Assembly: GCA_963823045.1 (NCBI GenBank)
Contig: CAWGKA010000012.1
Coordinates: 558,001 to 622,000, forward strand
Length of the DNA: 64,000 nucleotides
Direction of reading: 5' to 3'
Source of the DNA: JADLGL01 sp963823045
GTDB lineage: Bacteria > Pseudomonadota > Alphaproteobacteria > Rhizobiales > Kaistiaceae
The notes below the pieces were generated by a model. That model did no database searches, was not told where the DNA came from, and worked only from the letters and a program-made list of their open reading frames with translations. The first letter of the stretch is position 1. Each line of letters starts with the position of its first letter. This document shows positions 54,684 through 63,432 of this stretch, in pieces. The translations under genes and the position numbers were made by a program.

Positions 54684-56885
54684 TCATGCGGGCTGATCCT
54701 CCAGTTGCTTGGCCGTGTCGAGTACGAAGTCATGTCGACGGCCTCGCATGGTTTCGTAAAATTTGCCGAGCAGCGGATCGGGAAAGGTGATCAAGGCGAG
54801 ACAACGGTCGATCGCTGCCTCGCCGTCGCGCCCCTCGCGGAGTTCGCGCACGGCCTCCGCATGGGCTTCTTCCAGCGCTTTGAATTCTGCAGTAGCGGCG
54901 AGGTTCTCGTCGCCGACGAGGATATGGATCGGCTCGCGGTTGGTCTTGCCCTTGAGCGACAGCGAGCCGGCTTCGAGGAAGGCGAGGTGGGAAGCAGCCG
55001 CGCGCGTCGCCTCGACGATGACGATGTCGTAGCCGACCGTCTTGCAGGCGCCCTCGACGCGGGAGGCGACGTTCACGGTGTCGCCGACGCAGGAATAGTC
55101 GAAGCGCGTTTCCAGGCCGAGATTGCCGACCAGCGCTTCGCCGGTGGAGATGCCGATACCGATGGCGATGGCATCGCTCTTGTGCCCGTCGGCGCGCAGG
55201 CGGAAGCCGTCCCGCGCGTTGAGTTCGGCGAGCTTGGTGCGCATGTGCAGGGCGGCGACGCAGGCACGCCAGGCATGGTTCTCGACATCGACCGGCGCGT
55301 TCCAGAACGCCATGATCGCATCGCCGATGAACTTGTCGATCGTGCCGAATTGCTCCGTGATGCAATTGCCGAGAGCGCCGAACAGCGTGTTGAGCATGGC
55401 GACGAGCGCCGGCGGGGTGAAGTCCTCGCTGACGGTGGTGAAGCTGCGGACATCGGAGAACATGATCGACAATTCGCGCGTTTCGCCGCCGAGCCTCAGT
55501 TTCGATCCGCTCTTCTCGATCTGCGCCAGCAGCTTCGGATCGACATAGGTGCCGAAGGCCGAACGGATCTTCCGCTTGTCGGCATCGGTGATGACGAAAC
55601 GCAGGAATGTCATCAGCGTGTAGACGATGAAGGTGCCGATCAGCGGGAAGCTCGGATCGACGAGAATGCCCCGAGCGGTAAAGGCCCACCATGACGCGCC
55701 GATGACGGCGGCCAGCAAGATGGCGCCGACAAGGAAGCTGATCAGCGGGCCGGCCACCATGATGACCAGAATGATGACGACGGCGATGATCAGAAAGGCG
55801 AGGAGTTCAGCGCCGCCGACCCAATCGGCGCGCTTCAGATAGTCGCCGGCGAGGATTTGCTGCAGCGCCTGGGCGTGGATCTCAACGCCTGGCATATCGA
55901 CGCCGAGGGGCGTGCCGCGAATGTCGAGGAGACCGGCGGCGGACGTTCCGACGAACACGATGTTGCCTTGGACGAGCGGCGCGTAGTCCGTCCAATTGTC
56001 GCCGAGGATGTCGCGCGCCGAAACGTAGAGATTGTCCGGCGTCTCCGCGTAGTAGAGCCAGAGCTGGCCGTCGGGCGTCGTCGGTATCTCGTAGAACAGC
56101 GGATATTGCGCGCCAGGGGGCGTGGAAAGGCGAATAGACTCGACCGTGCCAAAGCCGATCTGATCGGCGAAGACCACCATTGTGGTTTCGCCGAGTGCGA
56201 CACGCAGGCCCTCGATCGACAGCGTCGGGAAGAGAGCGGTGCCGTTGGTCCAAAGCAGCGGCAGGCGACGGATCGTGCCGACCGTGCCGTGCGGCTCGAG
56301 GCCGATCGAGCCGAGGCCATGCGCCGCTTGGACAAGCATGGGCAGCGACATCGTGGTGTTGGCCATATAGGGGACGAGCAGGTTTGTGTTTGGTCCGCTG
56401 ACGGCGGGAACGGTCTTGGCTTGCTCCGGCACGGGGCCGTTGCCGGGGTTGACGCTGAAGCCGAGCACCGACGGCGACGCGGCGAGCGCGGCCGCAAACA
56501 GCTGGTCGTAATCGGGAAGGGCCGCAGCATCGCTCGCCGTGGTGCCGAGCGCTTCGGCGAGGCGGCTGGGCGAGAGGCGATCGGGCTCGGGGAAGAGCCC
56601 GTCGATGACGACGGAGGCCGCGCCGAGACTGGTCAGCCGCTGCACCAGCTCCGCCATCACATTGCGCGGCCAGGGCCATTGGCCGATCTCGGCGAGCGAT
56701 GCCTCGTCGATGTCGATGATGCGGACCGGCAAATCCCGTGCCTCGCGGGGATGGATGCGCTGATAGCTGTCGAAGGTGAGATCGCGGAGGGTCTGCACCG
56801 GATATGGATCGGCCAGCCGCAGCCAAGACAGCAGCGCAACGACGACCAGCCCGATGAGAACCGGGATTAAGCGACGCCTCCACAT
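54684..56885 (-). CDS. CHASE2-domain class III adenylate/guanylate cyclase
   Basis: A protein of 733 residues. One N-terminal membrane helix is followed by a periplasmic CHASE2 domain of about 320 residues ('RIHPREARDLPVRIIDIDEA', 'IGQWPWPRNVMAELVQRL', 'GNIVFVGTSAAGLLDIRGTP'), then three membrane helices (about 360-440). The cytosolic cyclase has metal-binding Asp in 'LSIMFSDVRSFTTVSEDFTP' and 'KFIGDAIMAFWNAP', an adenine-selecting Lys in TIDKFIGD, and transition-state residues in 'YSCVGDTVNVASRVEGACKT'. All catalytic residues are present. It probably makes cAMP in response to an envelope signal. Nearby genes encode cNMP-binding proteins. Confidence 0.93.
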   Translation of the reverse strand: MWRRRLIPVLIGLVVVALLSWLRLADPYPVQTLRDLTFDSYQRIHPREARDLPVRIIDIDEASLAEIGQWPWPRNVMAELVQRLTSLGAASVVIDGLFPEPDRLSPSRLAEALGTTASDAAALPDYDQLFAAALAASPSVLGFSVNPGNGPVPEQAKTVPAVSGPNTNLLVPYMANTTMSLPMLVQAAHGLGSIGLEPHGTVGTIRRLPLLWTNGTALFPTLSIEGLRVALGETTMVVFADQIGFGTVESIRLSTPPGAQYPLFYEIPTTPDGQLWLYYAETPDNLYVSARDILGDNWTDYAPLVQGNIVFVGTSAAGLLDIRGTPLGVDMPGVEIHAQALQQILAGDYLKRADWVGGAELLAFLIIAVVIILVIMVAGPLISFLVGAILLAAVIGASWWAFTARGILVDPSFPLIGTFIVYTLMTFLRFVITDADKRKIRSAFGTYVDPKLLAQIEKSGSKLRLGGETRELSIMFSDVRSFTTVSEDFTPPALVAMLNTLFGALGNCITEQFGTIDKFIGDAIMAFWNAPVDVENHAWRACVAALHMRTKLAELNARDGFRLRADGHKSDAIAIGIGISTGEALVGNLGLETRFDYSCVGDTVNVASRVEGACKTVGYDIVIVEATRAAASHLAFLEAGSLSLKGKTNREPIHILVGDENLAATAEFKALEEAHAEAVRELREGRDGEAAIDRCLALITFPDPLLGKFYETMRGRRHDFVLDTAKQLEDQPA

Positions 56886-57006
56886 CGCTCTTGACTAGCG
56901 CGTTTCGGCGCGCGGCGTAACTGCGCCGCAGGAGAGCTTCCACGGCCATGCACGACGGCGGCGATTGCCGCTGCGTGGTGCTAAAAGGGCAGAAAGGGGA
57001 ATTGCC

Positions 57007-57741
57007 ATGAAGCTCAGCGCGTTCGTCATCGATGGACATCCATTCGACATCCGTCCGGCTCCGGTCGACAGGGACTGGATGGACGCGACCCCGGAGCGGT
57101 TCGCCTATCGCTGTCTGCCGCTCAACATTGCCAACGCGCATGGCTGGGAGATTCTGTGTCAGGCCGGGTTCACGGCGCATTGGAACGGCGCCGCCGATAT
57201 CGGCGCCATAGGCATCGTGCCGGATGCCGGCACGCAGCCTCCCGTGGTGAGCCATTTCGGCAGCGGCGTCCTGACTTTTCACGTGCCGTGCTTGTTCCGC
57301 ACCGATCCCGGCTACGACCTGATGGTGCAGGGACCGATCAACCGCCCGAAGCATGGCATCGCGCCGCTTTCGGGGATCGTCGAGTCGGACTGGTCGCCTT
57401 TCAGCTTCACCATGAACTGGCGATTTACGGCGCCGTCAGTGCCGGTGCGGTTTGAGAAGGGCGAGCCCTATTGCCATCTGTTTCCGGTGAAGCGCGGTGC
57501 GCTGGAGGAGACGGAGGCGGAACTCCGTTTGCTGTCCGACGATGCCGAGTTGAAGCGGCAGCACGAGACCTGGTCGCAGAGCAGGCTCAAATTCAATGAC
57601 GATCTAAAAGTCTCGGACTTGGAGGCGCAGTCCGAGAAATGGCAGCGCAAATACTATCACGGGCTCGCGCCGGACGGCCGCGCGCTAGCCCCGGAGGGCC
57701 ACCGCACGCGTTTGCGGCTGAGCCCATTCAAACGGCCCTAG
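57007..57741 (+). CDS. DUF6065 family protein
   Basis: A protein of 244 residues from ATG 57007 ('AAAGGGG' upstream). It reads 'RFAYRCLPLNIANAHGWEIL', 'GSGVLTFHVPCLFRTDPGYD', 'VQGPINRPKHGIAPLSGIVE' and 'SDWSPFSFTMNWRFTAPSVP', then 'FEKGEPYCHLFPVKRGALEE', matching the DUF6065 family often found near natural-product or oxygenase genes. No function is known. It has no signal peptide. It is divergent from the cyclase gene and convergent with the FecR-domain genes. Confidence 0.78.
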   Translation: MKLSAFVIDGHPFDIRPAPVDRDWMDATPERFAYRCLPLNIANAHGWEILCQAGFTAHWNGAADIGAIGIVPDAGTQPPVVSHFGSGVLTFHVPCLFRTDPGYDLMVQGPINRPKHGIAPLSGIVESDWSPFSFTMNWRFTAPSVPVRFEKGEPYCHLFPVKRGALEETEAELRLLSDDAELKRQHETWSQSRLKFNDDLKVSDLEAQSEKWQRKYYHGLAPDGRALAPEGHRTRLRLSPFKRP

Positions 57742-57803
57742 CACCGCAGCTTCCGGCAACGATCAATGCGAGCGCCCGCGATGCTTCGCTTGCACCGCCG
57801 CGG

Positions 57804-58916
57804 TCAGCTGTCGTGCCCGAAGTGGTTGCCGTTGTTCCCGTTGTTGTTTCCGTGGTTCCCGTTGTTGTCGCCATAGTTACCGTTGTTACCTCCGGTTCCT
57901 CCATGTTCTTCGTTGTTGCCGTTGTTGCATCCGTCATGGTCGCCGGGCTCGCATAGCGGCGGAGGAGGCGGCGGCGGCGGAGGAGGCGGCGGCGGAGGAG
58001 GCGGCGGCGGCGGTGGCGGCGGCGGCGGAGGCGGCGGCGGAGGAGGCGGCGGCGGTGGCGGCGGCGGCGGAGGCGGCGTCGGTGGCGGCGGCGGAGGCGG
58101 CGGAGGCGGAGGCGGCGGAGGAGGAGGAGGCGGCGGAGGAGGAGGAGGCGGCGGCGGGGACACCGCGGCCGTCGTGATTTCCTCCGAGCAGTCGATAGCG
58201 TTGATCGTCCTGAAAGGCAGCTGAAGGTTGAGCTGGTTCACCGTGTAGGGAAAGAGCGCCTGCACCAGGCCGGGCCGGCGCCTGTCATCGCCGTGCAGCA
58301 CGGCGGTCTGTTGTGTGGTCGTGATGGTTCCGATGGAGCACTCTTCGATAAGCGGCGTGCAAAGATTGGCGTTGGTCGGACAGATGTAGGCCGCGCCCTC
58401 AAGGACGATGGCATTCACCATGCCGTTGCCCCAGCTGACGGTGAAATCGACCACCGTGCCGCGGAATCCGATCGTGCCGTTCGGCGTCTGCACCGTGTAG
58501 GCGTCGTGCGGGCTGTCGCCGGATATCCAGCGGAACGTACCCCCCAGCGCGTTGACGGTGAGGCTGGTGAACGAAGTTGGATCGCGCAGCAGATACTGCT
58601 CAATCGTCAGGGCCGAATTGGGTCCGATCACCATGCGCGTGTCATCGACGAAGATGATCTGCACTTCGCCATTGGCGCCGGTAGTGATGGTCTGCCCCTG
58701 GTAGAGATCGCTGCCCTGGATGACCGTGACCTGTTGGCCGCCGAGTTCGGCTACGGCCTGCGGCACCACGCCAACGGCGGTGCCGAGCGGGATGTCTGCG
58801 TGGGCGATGCCGGGCGCCGCAAGCGTGCCGAGAATGAAGACCGAACTCAGCAAACGGCCGCGAATACCGGCCAGGCCCCTTCTACGCGGAGCATACATAT
58901 GGGGGTGGTCGCTCAT
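57804..58916 (-). CDS. Exported FecR-domain protein with long poly-proline linker
   Basis: A protein of 370 residues from ATG 58916, overlapping the previous gene's stop by ATGA. A signal peptide (RGRLLSSVFILGTLAAPGIA) is followed by the FecR fold: 'DLYQGQTITTGANGEVQIIF', 'DDTRMVIGPNSALTIEQYLL', 'NALGGTFRWISGDSPHDAYT', 'TPNGTIGFRGTVVDFTVSWG'. Residues about 255-325 are almost pure proline, and the end is rich in Asn, Gly and His ('GNNGNYGDNNGNHGNN'). FecR domains sense or anchor at the envelope; here there is no TonB or ECF sigma partner. It is the third of three FecR genes on this strand and lies near the CHASE2 cyclase. Confidence 0.82.
   Translation of the reverse strand: MSDHPHMYAPRRRGLAGIRGRLLSSVFILGTLAAPGIAHADIPLGTAVGVVPQAVAELGGQQVTVIQGSDLYQGQTITTGANGEVQIIFVDDTRMVIGPNSALTIEQYLLRDPTSFTSLTVNALGGTFRWISGDSPHDAYTVQTPNGTIGFRGTVVDFTVSWGNGMVNAIVLEGAAYICPTNANLCTPLIEECSIGTITTTQQTAVLHGDDRRRPGLVQALFPYTVNQLNLQLPFRTINAIDCSEEITTAAVSPPPPPPPPPPPPPPPPPPPPPPPPPPTPPPPPPPPPPPPPPPPPPPPPPPPPPPPPPPPPPPPPPPPLCEPGDHDGCNNGNNEEHGGTGGNNGNYGDNNGNHGNNNGNNGNHFGHDS
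57958..58158. repeat. (GGC/GGA)n tract encoding poly-proline
   Basis: About 200 bases built from GGC, GGA and a few GGT and GGG triplets; on the coding strand this is about 65 consecutive proline codons with one threonine. The codons are mixed (CCG, CCT, CCC, CCA), so the tract is maintained at the protein level and is not a simple uniform repeat. It would stall ribosomes without EF-P. Confidence 0.9.
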
Positions 58917-59980
58917 GTGGCTCCGGTTGGCGTCGCCGCGGCGAGGGCTCCGAGCGCGAGGACGGCGATGCGATCGCGGTCGGCCGGGAGGTAGGCCTCG
59001 GGGAAGTAGCAGGAGCCATCGGGTCCATCGCAGTAGAACTCGATCCCTGACGGGAAGAAGCTGCCGCAGCCCTCTTCGCAGTTGATCGGAGCGCAGCTGT
59101 AGGAATCTTCACAGAAGTAGCCGGAGTCGCTGCCCTCCGACGAACCCTCCGATGGGAGCTCCGATGAACTTTCCGATCCTGAAGACGGCGACGAAGCTGA
59201 CGACTCCTCCTCCGTGGGGGAGATGATGGTGTCGAGCGTGTCGAGGCATTCCTGCGGCGCGGTAACGCGCCAGCCGTCAAGCAGGTCGTTCTGGCCGTTG
59301 TAGACCTCGTGGGCGAGGCCCAGACGGATGCCTTCGTCGCGGACAATTGCGGCGTCGTCGGCATCGAGAGTGCCGATAGAGCAGCGAATGTCGATGACGA
59401 TGCAGCCGAGCGTCGTATCCAACGGACACAGATAGATTGCGCCGCGATAGACGATGAGGTCGGCGAAGCCGGTGATCCAGTCGACATAGCCGTCGACCTC
59501 CGTGCCGCGGAAGCCGATCGTGCCAGTCGGCGTCGTCACCGTGTAGGCCTCGTGCGGGCTGTTGCCGGTGATGAAGCGGAAGGCGCCGCCGAGGATATTG
59601 ACCGTGAGGTCCTCGACCGTCGTTGGATCGCGCAGCAGGTAGCGCTCGATTACGAGAGCCGAGTTGGGCCCGAGCACCATGTGTGTGCCGTCAGCAAACA
59701 GAATCTGGACCTGGCCGTCGGCGTCCGTGGTGATGGTCTGGCCCTCATAGAGGTCATCCCCATTCACCAAAGTAACGGTTGTGCCGCCAAGTTCGCCGGT
59801 CGCCAGCGGCACGACTTCGACGGCCGTGCCGATCTGCTGGGCGTGAGCTGCGCCGGCCCAGGCAAATGCCGCGAAGAGCACGACGAACAGACGGGCCGTC
59901 AGCGAAAGCCGGCTGCGCTCCTGCGAACGGATCGAGGGCCAATGCGGCGCACGGCCATTAACTTGGTGCCTATTCGGCAT
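58913..59980 (-). CDS. Exported FecR-domain protein with Ser/Glu and Cys-rich tail
   Basis: A protein of 355 residues from ATG 59980, a start chosen because it gives a signal peptide (LTARLFVVLFAAFAWAGAAH, cleaved after AQA). The FecR fold has 'DLYEGQTITTDADGQVQILF', 'ADGTHMVLGPNSALVIERYL', 'ILGGAFRFITGNSPHEAYTV' and 'TTPTGTIGFRGTEVDGYVDW'. The C-terminal region has a Ser/Glu-rich stretch (ASSPSSGSESSSELPSEGSS), then several cysteines (YFCEDSYSCAPINCEEGCGS) and a hydrophobic end 'RIAVLALGALAAATPTGAT'. It is similar to its two neighbours in the FecR part only. The stop overlaps the next FecR start. Confidence 0.82.
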   Translation of the reverse strand: MPNRHQVNGRAPHWPSIRSQERSRLSLTARLFVVLFAAFAWAGAAHAQQIGTAVEVVPLATGELGGTTVTLVNGDDLYEGQTITTDADGQVQILFADGTHMVLGPNSALVIERYLLRDPTTVEDLTVNILGGAFRFITGNSPHEAYTVTTPTGTIGFRGTEVDGYVDWITGFADLIVYRGAIYLCPLDTTLGCIVIDIRCSIGTLDADDAAIVRDEGIRLGLAHEVYNGQNDLLDGWRVTAPQECLDTLDTIISPTEEESSASSPSSGSESSSELPSEGSSEGSDSGYFCEDSYSCAPINCEEGCGSFFPSGIEFYCDGPDGSCYFPEAYLPADRDRIAVLALGALAAATPTGAT

Positions 59981-60091
59981 GCTGAGAACCCCCTTGGCCC
60001 GCGAGATGCGGCGCCCTTCCAATTGTATGCAATTTTTCTGCCGAAGTAACAATTGGCCAACCATACCGCTTACTGGGGGTATGAGCCAACG

Positions 60092-60116
60092 ACCCGGCGA
60101 AGGATTTTCGCCGGGT
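60092..60116. terminator. Hairpin between two FecR genes
   Basis: A perfect 10-base stem, ACCCGGCGAA / TTCGCCGGGT, with a five-base loop; no T-run follows on either strand. It lies 28 bases after the stop of the 60144-61160 gene and about 110 bases before the next start. It could be a processing or attenuation site, or a factor-assisted terminator. Confidence 0.45.
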
Positions 60117-60143
60117 GTTCGATGGCGGGACCGGGGCTGTTAG

Positions 60144-61160
60144 CTAGTGCGGATTGTGGCCGTTGCCGACGCCGGGATTGCCGGTCTCGGTGGCGCCTTC
60201 GTCACCTTCGCCACCATTGCCCAGCCCATTGTTGTTGTGCGTGTTGCCGGTGGTGGTCGTGCCGGTCGGCGGCGGCGTGCCGCCTGAGACCGGAGGCGTG
60301 TTTGTCGGCGTGGTGCCGGGATTGTTTGCAGGCGGGGGCGGGATGGGCGGCAGGTCCTCCGGGGGCACCTGATGCACCACCGGCACTTGGGCCGGCGTCG
60401 TCAGCGGCTGCAGACAGTCCTCCGCACCCTCAACACGGAAGGGGCGGGCGATACCCCGCTGCAAGCCGGAATAGGGGAACTCGATCTGAGCGAAGGCCTG
60501 GCGGAGTTCCTCGTCATCGATGAACAATGGCGTCTCGCCAAGGCTCGCCACCGTGCATGCCTGCTCAAGGGTGAGGCACGCGCCATCAGGCGTACAGCCG
60601 TCAACGATGCCCTTCAGCACCATGAAGTCGGCGCGCCCGAGGCCCGGGAACACTGTGATGTCCACGGCCGTGCCGCGGAAACCGATCGTCCCGGTCGGCG
60701 TGGTGACATGATAGGAGTCAGAAGGGCTCGACCCTGATATCCAGCGGAAGGTTCCGCCCAGGGCGTTCACCGTCAGGTCCCCCACCGTTGCGGGATCGCG
60801 CATGAGATAGCGCTCGATGACCAACTGCGAGTCTGGCCCCATCAGAAGGTGCGTGCCGTCGGCAAAGACGATCTGCACCTGGCCGGTGCTGGAGGTGGTG
60901 ATGGTCTGACCTTCATAGAGATCGGCGCCACGCAGGACCGTTACCTGGTTGCCGTCGAGCAGTCCGAAGGCGTCAGGATGAACGGCGACGGCAGTGGCGA
61001 TCGGCTCCGCCGCCCAACTCGGAACGGCAACGGCGAAGGACACGGCGGTGACGAATAAGATCCACGCGGACCATCCGCGGCGAGACCGCGAAGCCCCATC
61101 GGACGTGTCAAGCGAACGGCGGCCCATGGCCAGCCCGGTTTCGCGCAATGGAAGCCCCAT
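60144..61160 (-). CDS. Exported FecR-domain protein with Pro/Thr/Gly/Asn tail
   Basis: A protein of 338 residues from ATG 61160 (AGGAAAG upstream). After a basic N-terminus a signal peptide is present (AWILFVTAVSFAVAVPSWAA). FecR fold: 'DLYEGQTITTSSTGQVQIVF', 'ADGTHLLMGPDSQLVIERYL', 'ALGGTFRWISGSSPSDSYHV' and 'TTPTGTIGFRGTAVDITVFP'. The C-terminus is low in complexity: 'NNPGTTPTNTPPVSGGTPPP', then 'NTHNNNGLGNGGEGDEGATE'. It is the first of the three tandem FecR genes. All three keep the same FecR core but have unrelated tails, suggesting different surface partners. Confidence 0.82.
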   Translation of the reverse strand: MGLPLRETGLAMGRRSLDTSDGASRSRRGWSAWILFVTAVSFAVAVPSWAAEPIATAVAVHPDAFGLLDGNQVTVLRGADLYEGQTITTSSTGQVQIVFADGTHLLMGPDSQLVIERYLMRDPATVGDLTVNALGGTFRWISGSSPSDSYHVTTPTGTIGFRGTAVDITVFPGLGRADFMVLKGIVDGCTPDGACLTLEQACTVASLGETPLFIDDEELRQAFAQIEFPYSGLQRGIARPFRVEGAEDCLQPLTTPAQVPVVHQVPPEDLPPIPPPPANNPGTTPTNTPPVSGGTPPPTGTTTTGNTHNNNGLGNGGEGDEGATETGNPGVGNGHNPH

Positions 61161-61495
61161 GTCTTTCTTTCCTATCCTGTCAGCCCGCCACGTTGATCGC
61201 GTATCATTCCCGATTGATCGCGCAACTCCGTTGTCGATGGCTGAGCGAGCGGGCAATAATTGTATGCATGAGGCCGCCACGATGTTAGCGACGTGGCCTG
61301 TTGCTGACTAGCTCGCACAGATTGCAGGGAAACGCCCAAGTTTTGGGCGAATGCCGCCCATCAAATTGGCAATTTCGAGGTGAGGGCGATTTGCGCGCCC
61401 GCCGGTCAGCCAAGGGCACGGGCGGGGCCTTGGCACAAGTCCTGCCTTTTCTATCGAATTGGCCTTAGCCTCACTTACCTCGGAATGCTCGCTAG

Positions 61496-63397
61496 ATGGA
61501 TGCACAGCCCCACGTCGACAAACCCAAGACCATCCATATTTCCGCCAATTCGAACTCGGGACCTTCCGCAGCCATCCAGCCCTTCCTGAAATCCCTATCC
61601 AGTCTGTATGGGGAACTCACAGCGCTCGGCGGCGGCGAAGTCGCGACATACATCCCGGAACTCGCCAAGGCCGATCCGCGCGACCTGTCGGTCGCCATCG
61701 CGACGTTGGACGGCGAGGTCTATGCGGTCGGCGACTTCGACAAGGAATTCACGATCCAGTCGGTGTCGAAGCCGTTTGCCTATGCAGCGCTACTCGACCG
61801 CTTGGGGCGTGCCGAAATGATGAGCCGGGTCGGCGTCGAGCCGACGGGCGAGGCGTTCAATTCGATCGTGCTCGACGACGCGAACCGGCGCCCGTTCAAC
61901 CCGATGGTCAATGCCGGCGCGATCGCCATCTCCTCGCTCTTTCCCGGCGACACGCTGGAAAGCCGGAGCGAGGCGATGCTGGCGACGCTGTCCCGGTTTG
62001 CCGGCCGCCCGCTGAAGATCGACGACAAAGTGTTCCAGTCGGAGGCGACGACCGGCCATCGCAACCGCGCCATCGCCTACCTTCTTCTCAACGCCGGCAT
62101 GCTCGAGGTCGATCCCGAAGCGGCGCTCGACACTTATTTCCGTCAGTGCTCGGTGCTGGTGAACACGATGGACCTCGCTGTGATGGCGGCGACGCTCGCC
62201 AATGCCGGTATCAATCCGCGCACCGGCGAACGGGCCGTTCTGGTCGAGACGATCCCCGACGTGCTCACTGTGATGCTGACTTGCGGCATGTACGACTATG
62301 CTGGGCAATGGGCGTTCGAGGCTGGCCTGCCGGCGAAGAGCGGTGTCTCCGGTGGCGTCATCGCCGTCGTGCCCGGGCAGTTCGGCATCGCCGCCTATTC
62401 GCCCAAGCTCGACCGCTTCGGCAACAGCGTGCGCGCCGTTGAGGCCTGTCAGAAGCTGTCGTCGATGTTCTCGTTCCACAGCTACAGGCAGCGTGTTTCC
62501 GGCATCAGCATCAAGAACCGCGAATGGAGTTGCAAGGAACTCCGATCGCGGCGCTGGCGGCCGCCGGCCGAACGCAAGTTGCTCGACGAGCATGGCGACC
62601 GCATTCGCGCCCTTGAGGCGCGCGGCGATCTGTCGATTGCGGCGACGGAGCGTATCCTGCGCCGGGCCGGGATCGCGCTCGCGGAGGACAAGCTGGTTAT
62701 CCTCGACATGAAGGGCATCACCGGTATCGACGCAGGCTCGGCACGGCTCTTGGCCGAATTCGGTCGTGCGCTGATCGCCAACGGCAAGACGATCCTCCTC
62801 ACCAAGCCCGGCGAGCAGGGCGTGATCCGCCGCATGATCGAAGAAGATGGCCGGCTGCCTTCGAGCTTTGTGTTGAAGGACAGCCTCGACGACGCGCTCG
62901 AGGTGGCCGAAAACACGGTCCTCGTCGAGAACGGTATCGGCGCGGCGAATGCCTCGCTGCCGATCGAGGAGGCGACGCTTTTTGCCGGCCTCGAACCCGA
63001 ACAACTGGCCCTGCTGATCGCCGCGATCGGGCCGGAGAAGCGCGCATTCGAGCCGGGGGAGATGGTCGTCCGCCAGGGCGACGAGACGGACGCCGTCTTC
63101 GTCATCGCCTCGGGGATCGTCACGGTGCAGCTGCCGGCCAAGAACACCGCGCCGACCCGGATCAGCTCGCTCGGGCCCGGCGCCATTTTCGGGGAAATGG
63201 GGCTGATCGACGGCTCGCCGCGTTCGGCCGACGTCGTCGCCGAGACCGACGCGGAGTGCTGGGTCTTGTCGATCGACGCACTTCACGATTTCCTGGGCGA
63301 GAACCCGACGGTGATGAACCAGGTGCTGACCAATCTCGTCAAAGATCTGTCGGACCGCTTAAGACAATCGAACCGTATGGTCATGTCGCTGCGTTGA
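61496..63397 (+). CDS. glsA: Glutaminase fused to STAS and cyclic-nucleotide-binding domains
   Basis: A protein of 633 residues from ATG 61496. The glutaminase domain (about residues 25-330) has the serine nucleophile in 'FTIQSVSKPFAYAALLD' (S.S.K type), 'FNPMVNAGAIAISSLFPGDT', 'VLVNTMDLAVMAATLANAGI' and 'VPAKSGVSGG'-like 'LPAKSGVSGGVIAVVPGQFG'. A STAS domain follows ('LVILDMKGITGIDAGSARLL') in which the usual phospho-site region reads DAGS. The C-terminal cNMP-binding domain has the cassette 'GAIFGEMGLIDGSPRSADVV' with Arg present. Glutaminase turns glutamine into glutamate and ammonia. The fusion suggests that this activity, or scaffolding by it, is controlled by the partner-switch and cAMP system next to it. 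Confidence 0.93.
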   Translation: MDAQPHVDKPKTIHISANSNSGPSAAIQPFLKSLSSLYGELTALGGGEVATYIPELAKADPRDLSVAIATLDGEVYAVGDFDKEFTIQSVSKPFAYAALLDRLGRAEMMSRVGVEPTGEAFNSIVLDDANRRPFNPMVNAGAIAISSLFPGDTLESRSEAMLATLSRFAGRPLKIDDKVFQSEATTGHRNRAIAYLLLNAGMLEVDPEAALDTYFRQCSVLVNTMDLAVMAATLANAGINPRTGERAVLVETIPDVLTVMLTCGMYDYAGQWAFEAGLPAKSGVSGGVIAVVPGQFGIAAYSPKLDRFGNSVRAVEACQKLSSMFSFHSYRQRVSGISIKNREWSCKELRSRRWRPPAERKLLDEHGDRIRALEARGDLSIAATERILRRAGIALAEDKLVILDMKGITGIDAGSARLLAEFGRALIANGKTILLTKPGEQGVIRRMIEEDGRLPSSFVLKDSLDDALEVAENTVLVENGIGAANASLPIEEATLFAGLEPEQLALLIAAIGPEKRAFEPGEMVVRQGDETDAVFVIASGIVTVQLPAKNTAPTRISSLGPGAIFGEMGLIDGSPRSADVVAETDAECWVLSIDALHDFLGENPTVMNQVLTNLVKDLSDRLRQSNRMVMSLR

Positions 63398-63432
63398 TGA
63401 GGCGACGAAATTGAATCAGGGAAGGCCTGCAA

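Noticed and set aside
57958..58158. GGC/GGA tract as a possible CRISPR-like or minisatellite array
   Set aside because: No spacers and no fixed unit; it is the proline codons of an exported protein.
60092..60116. Hairpin as a classical rho-independent terminator
   Set aside because: No T-run on either strand, so kept only as a low-confidence hairpin.
61790..63286. Reverse-strand frame of 498 codons opposite the glutaminase fusion
   Set aside because: Antisense shadow of a high-GC gene; the forward frame has three recognisable domains.
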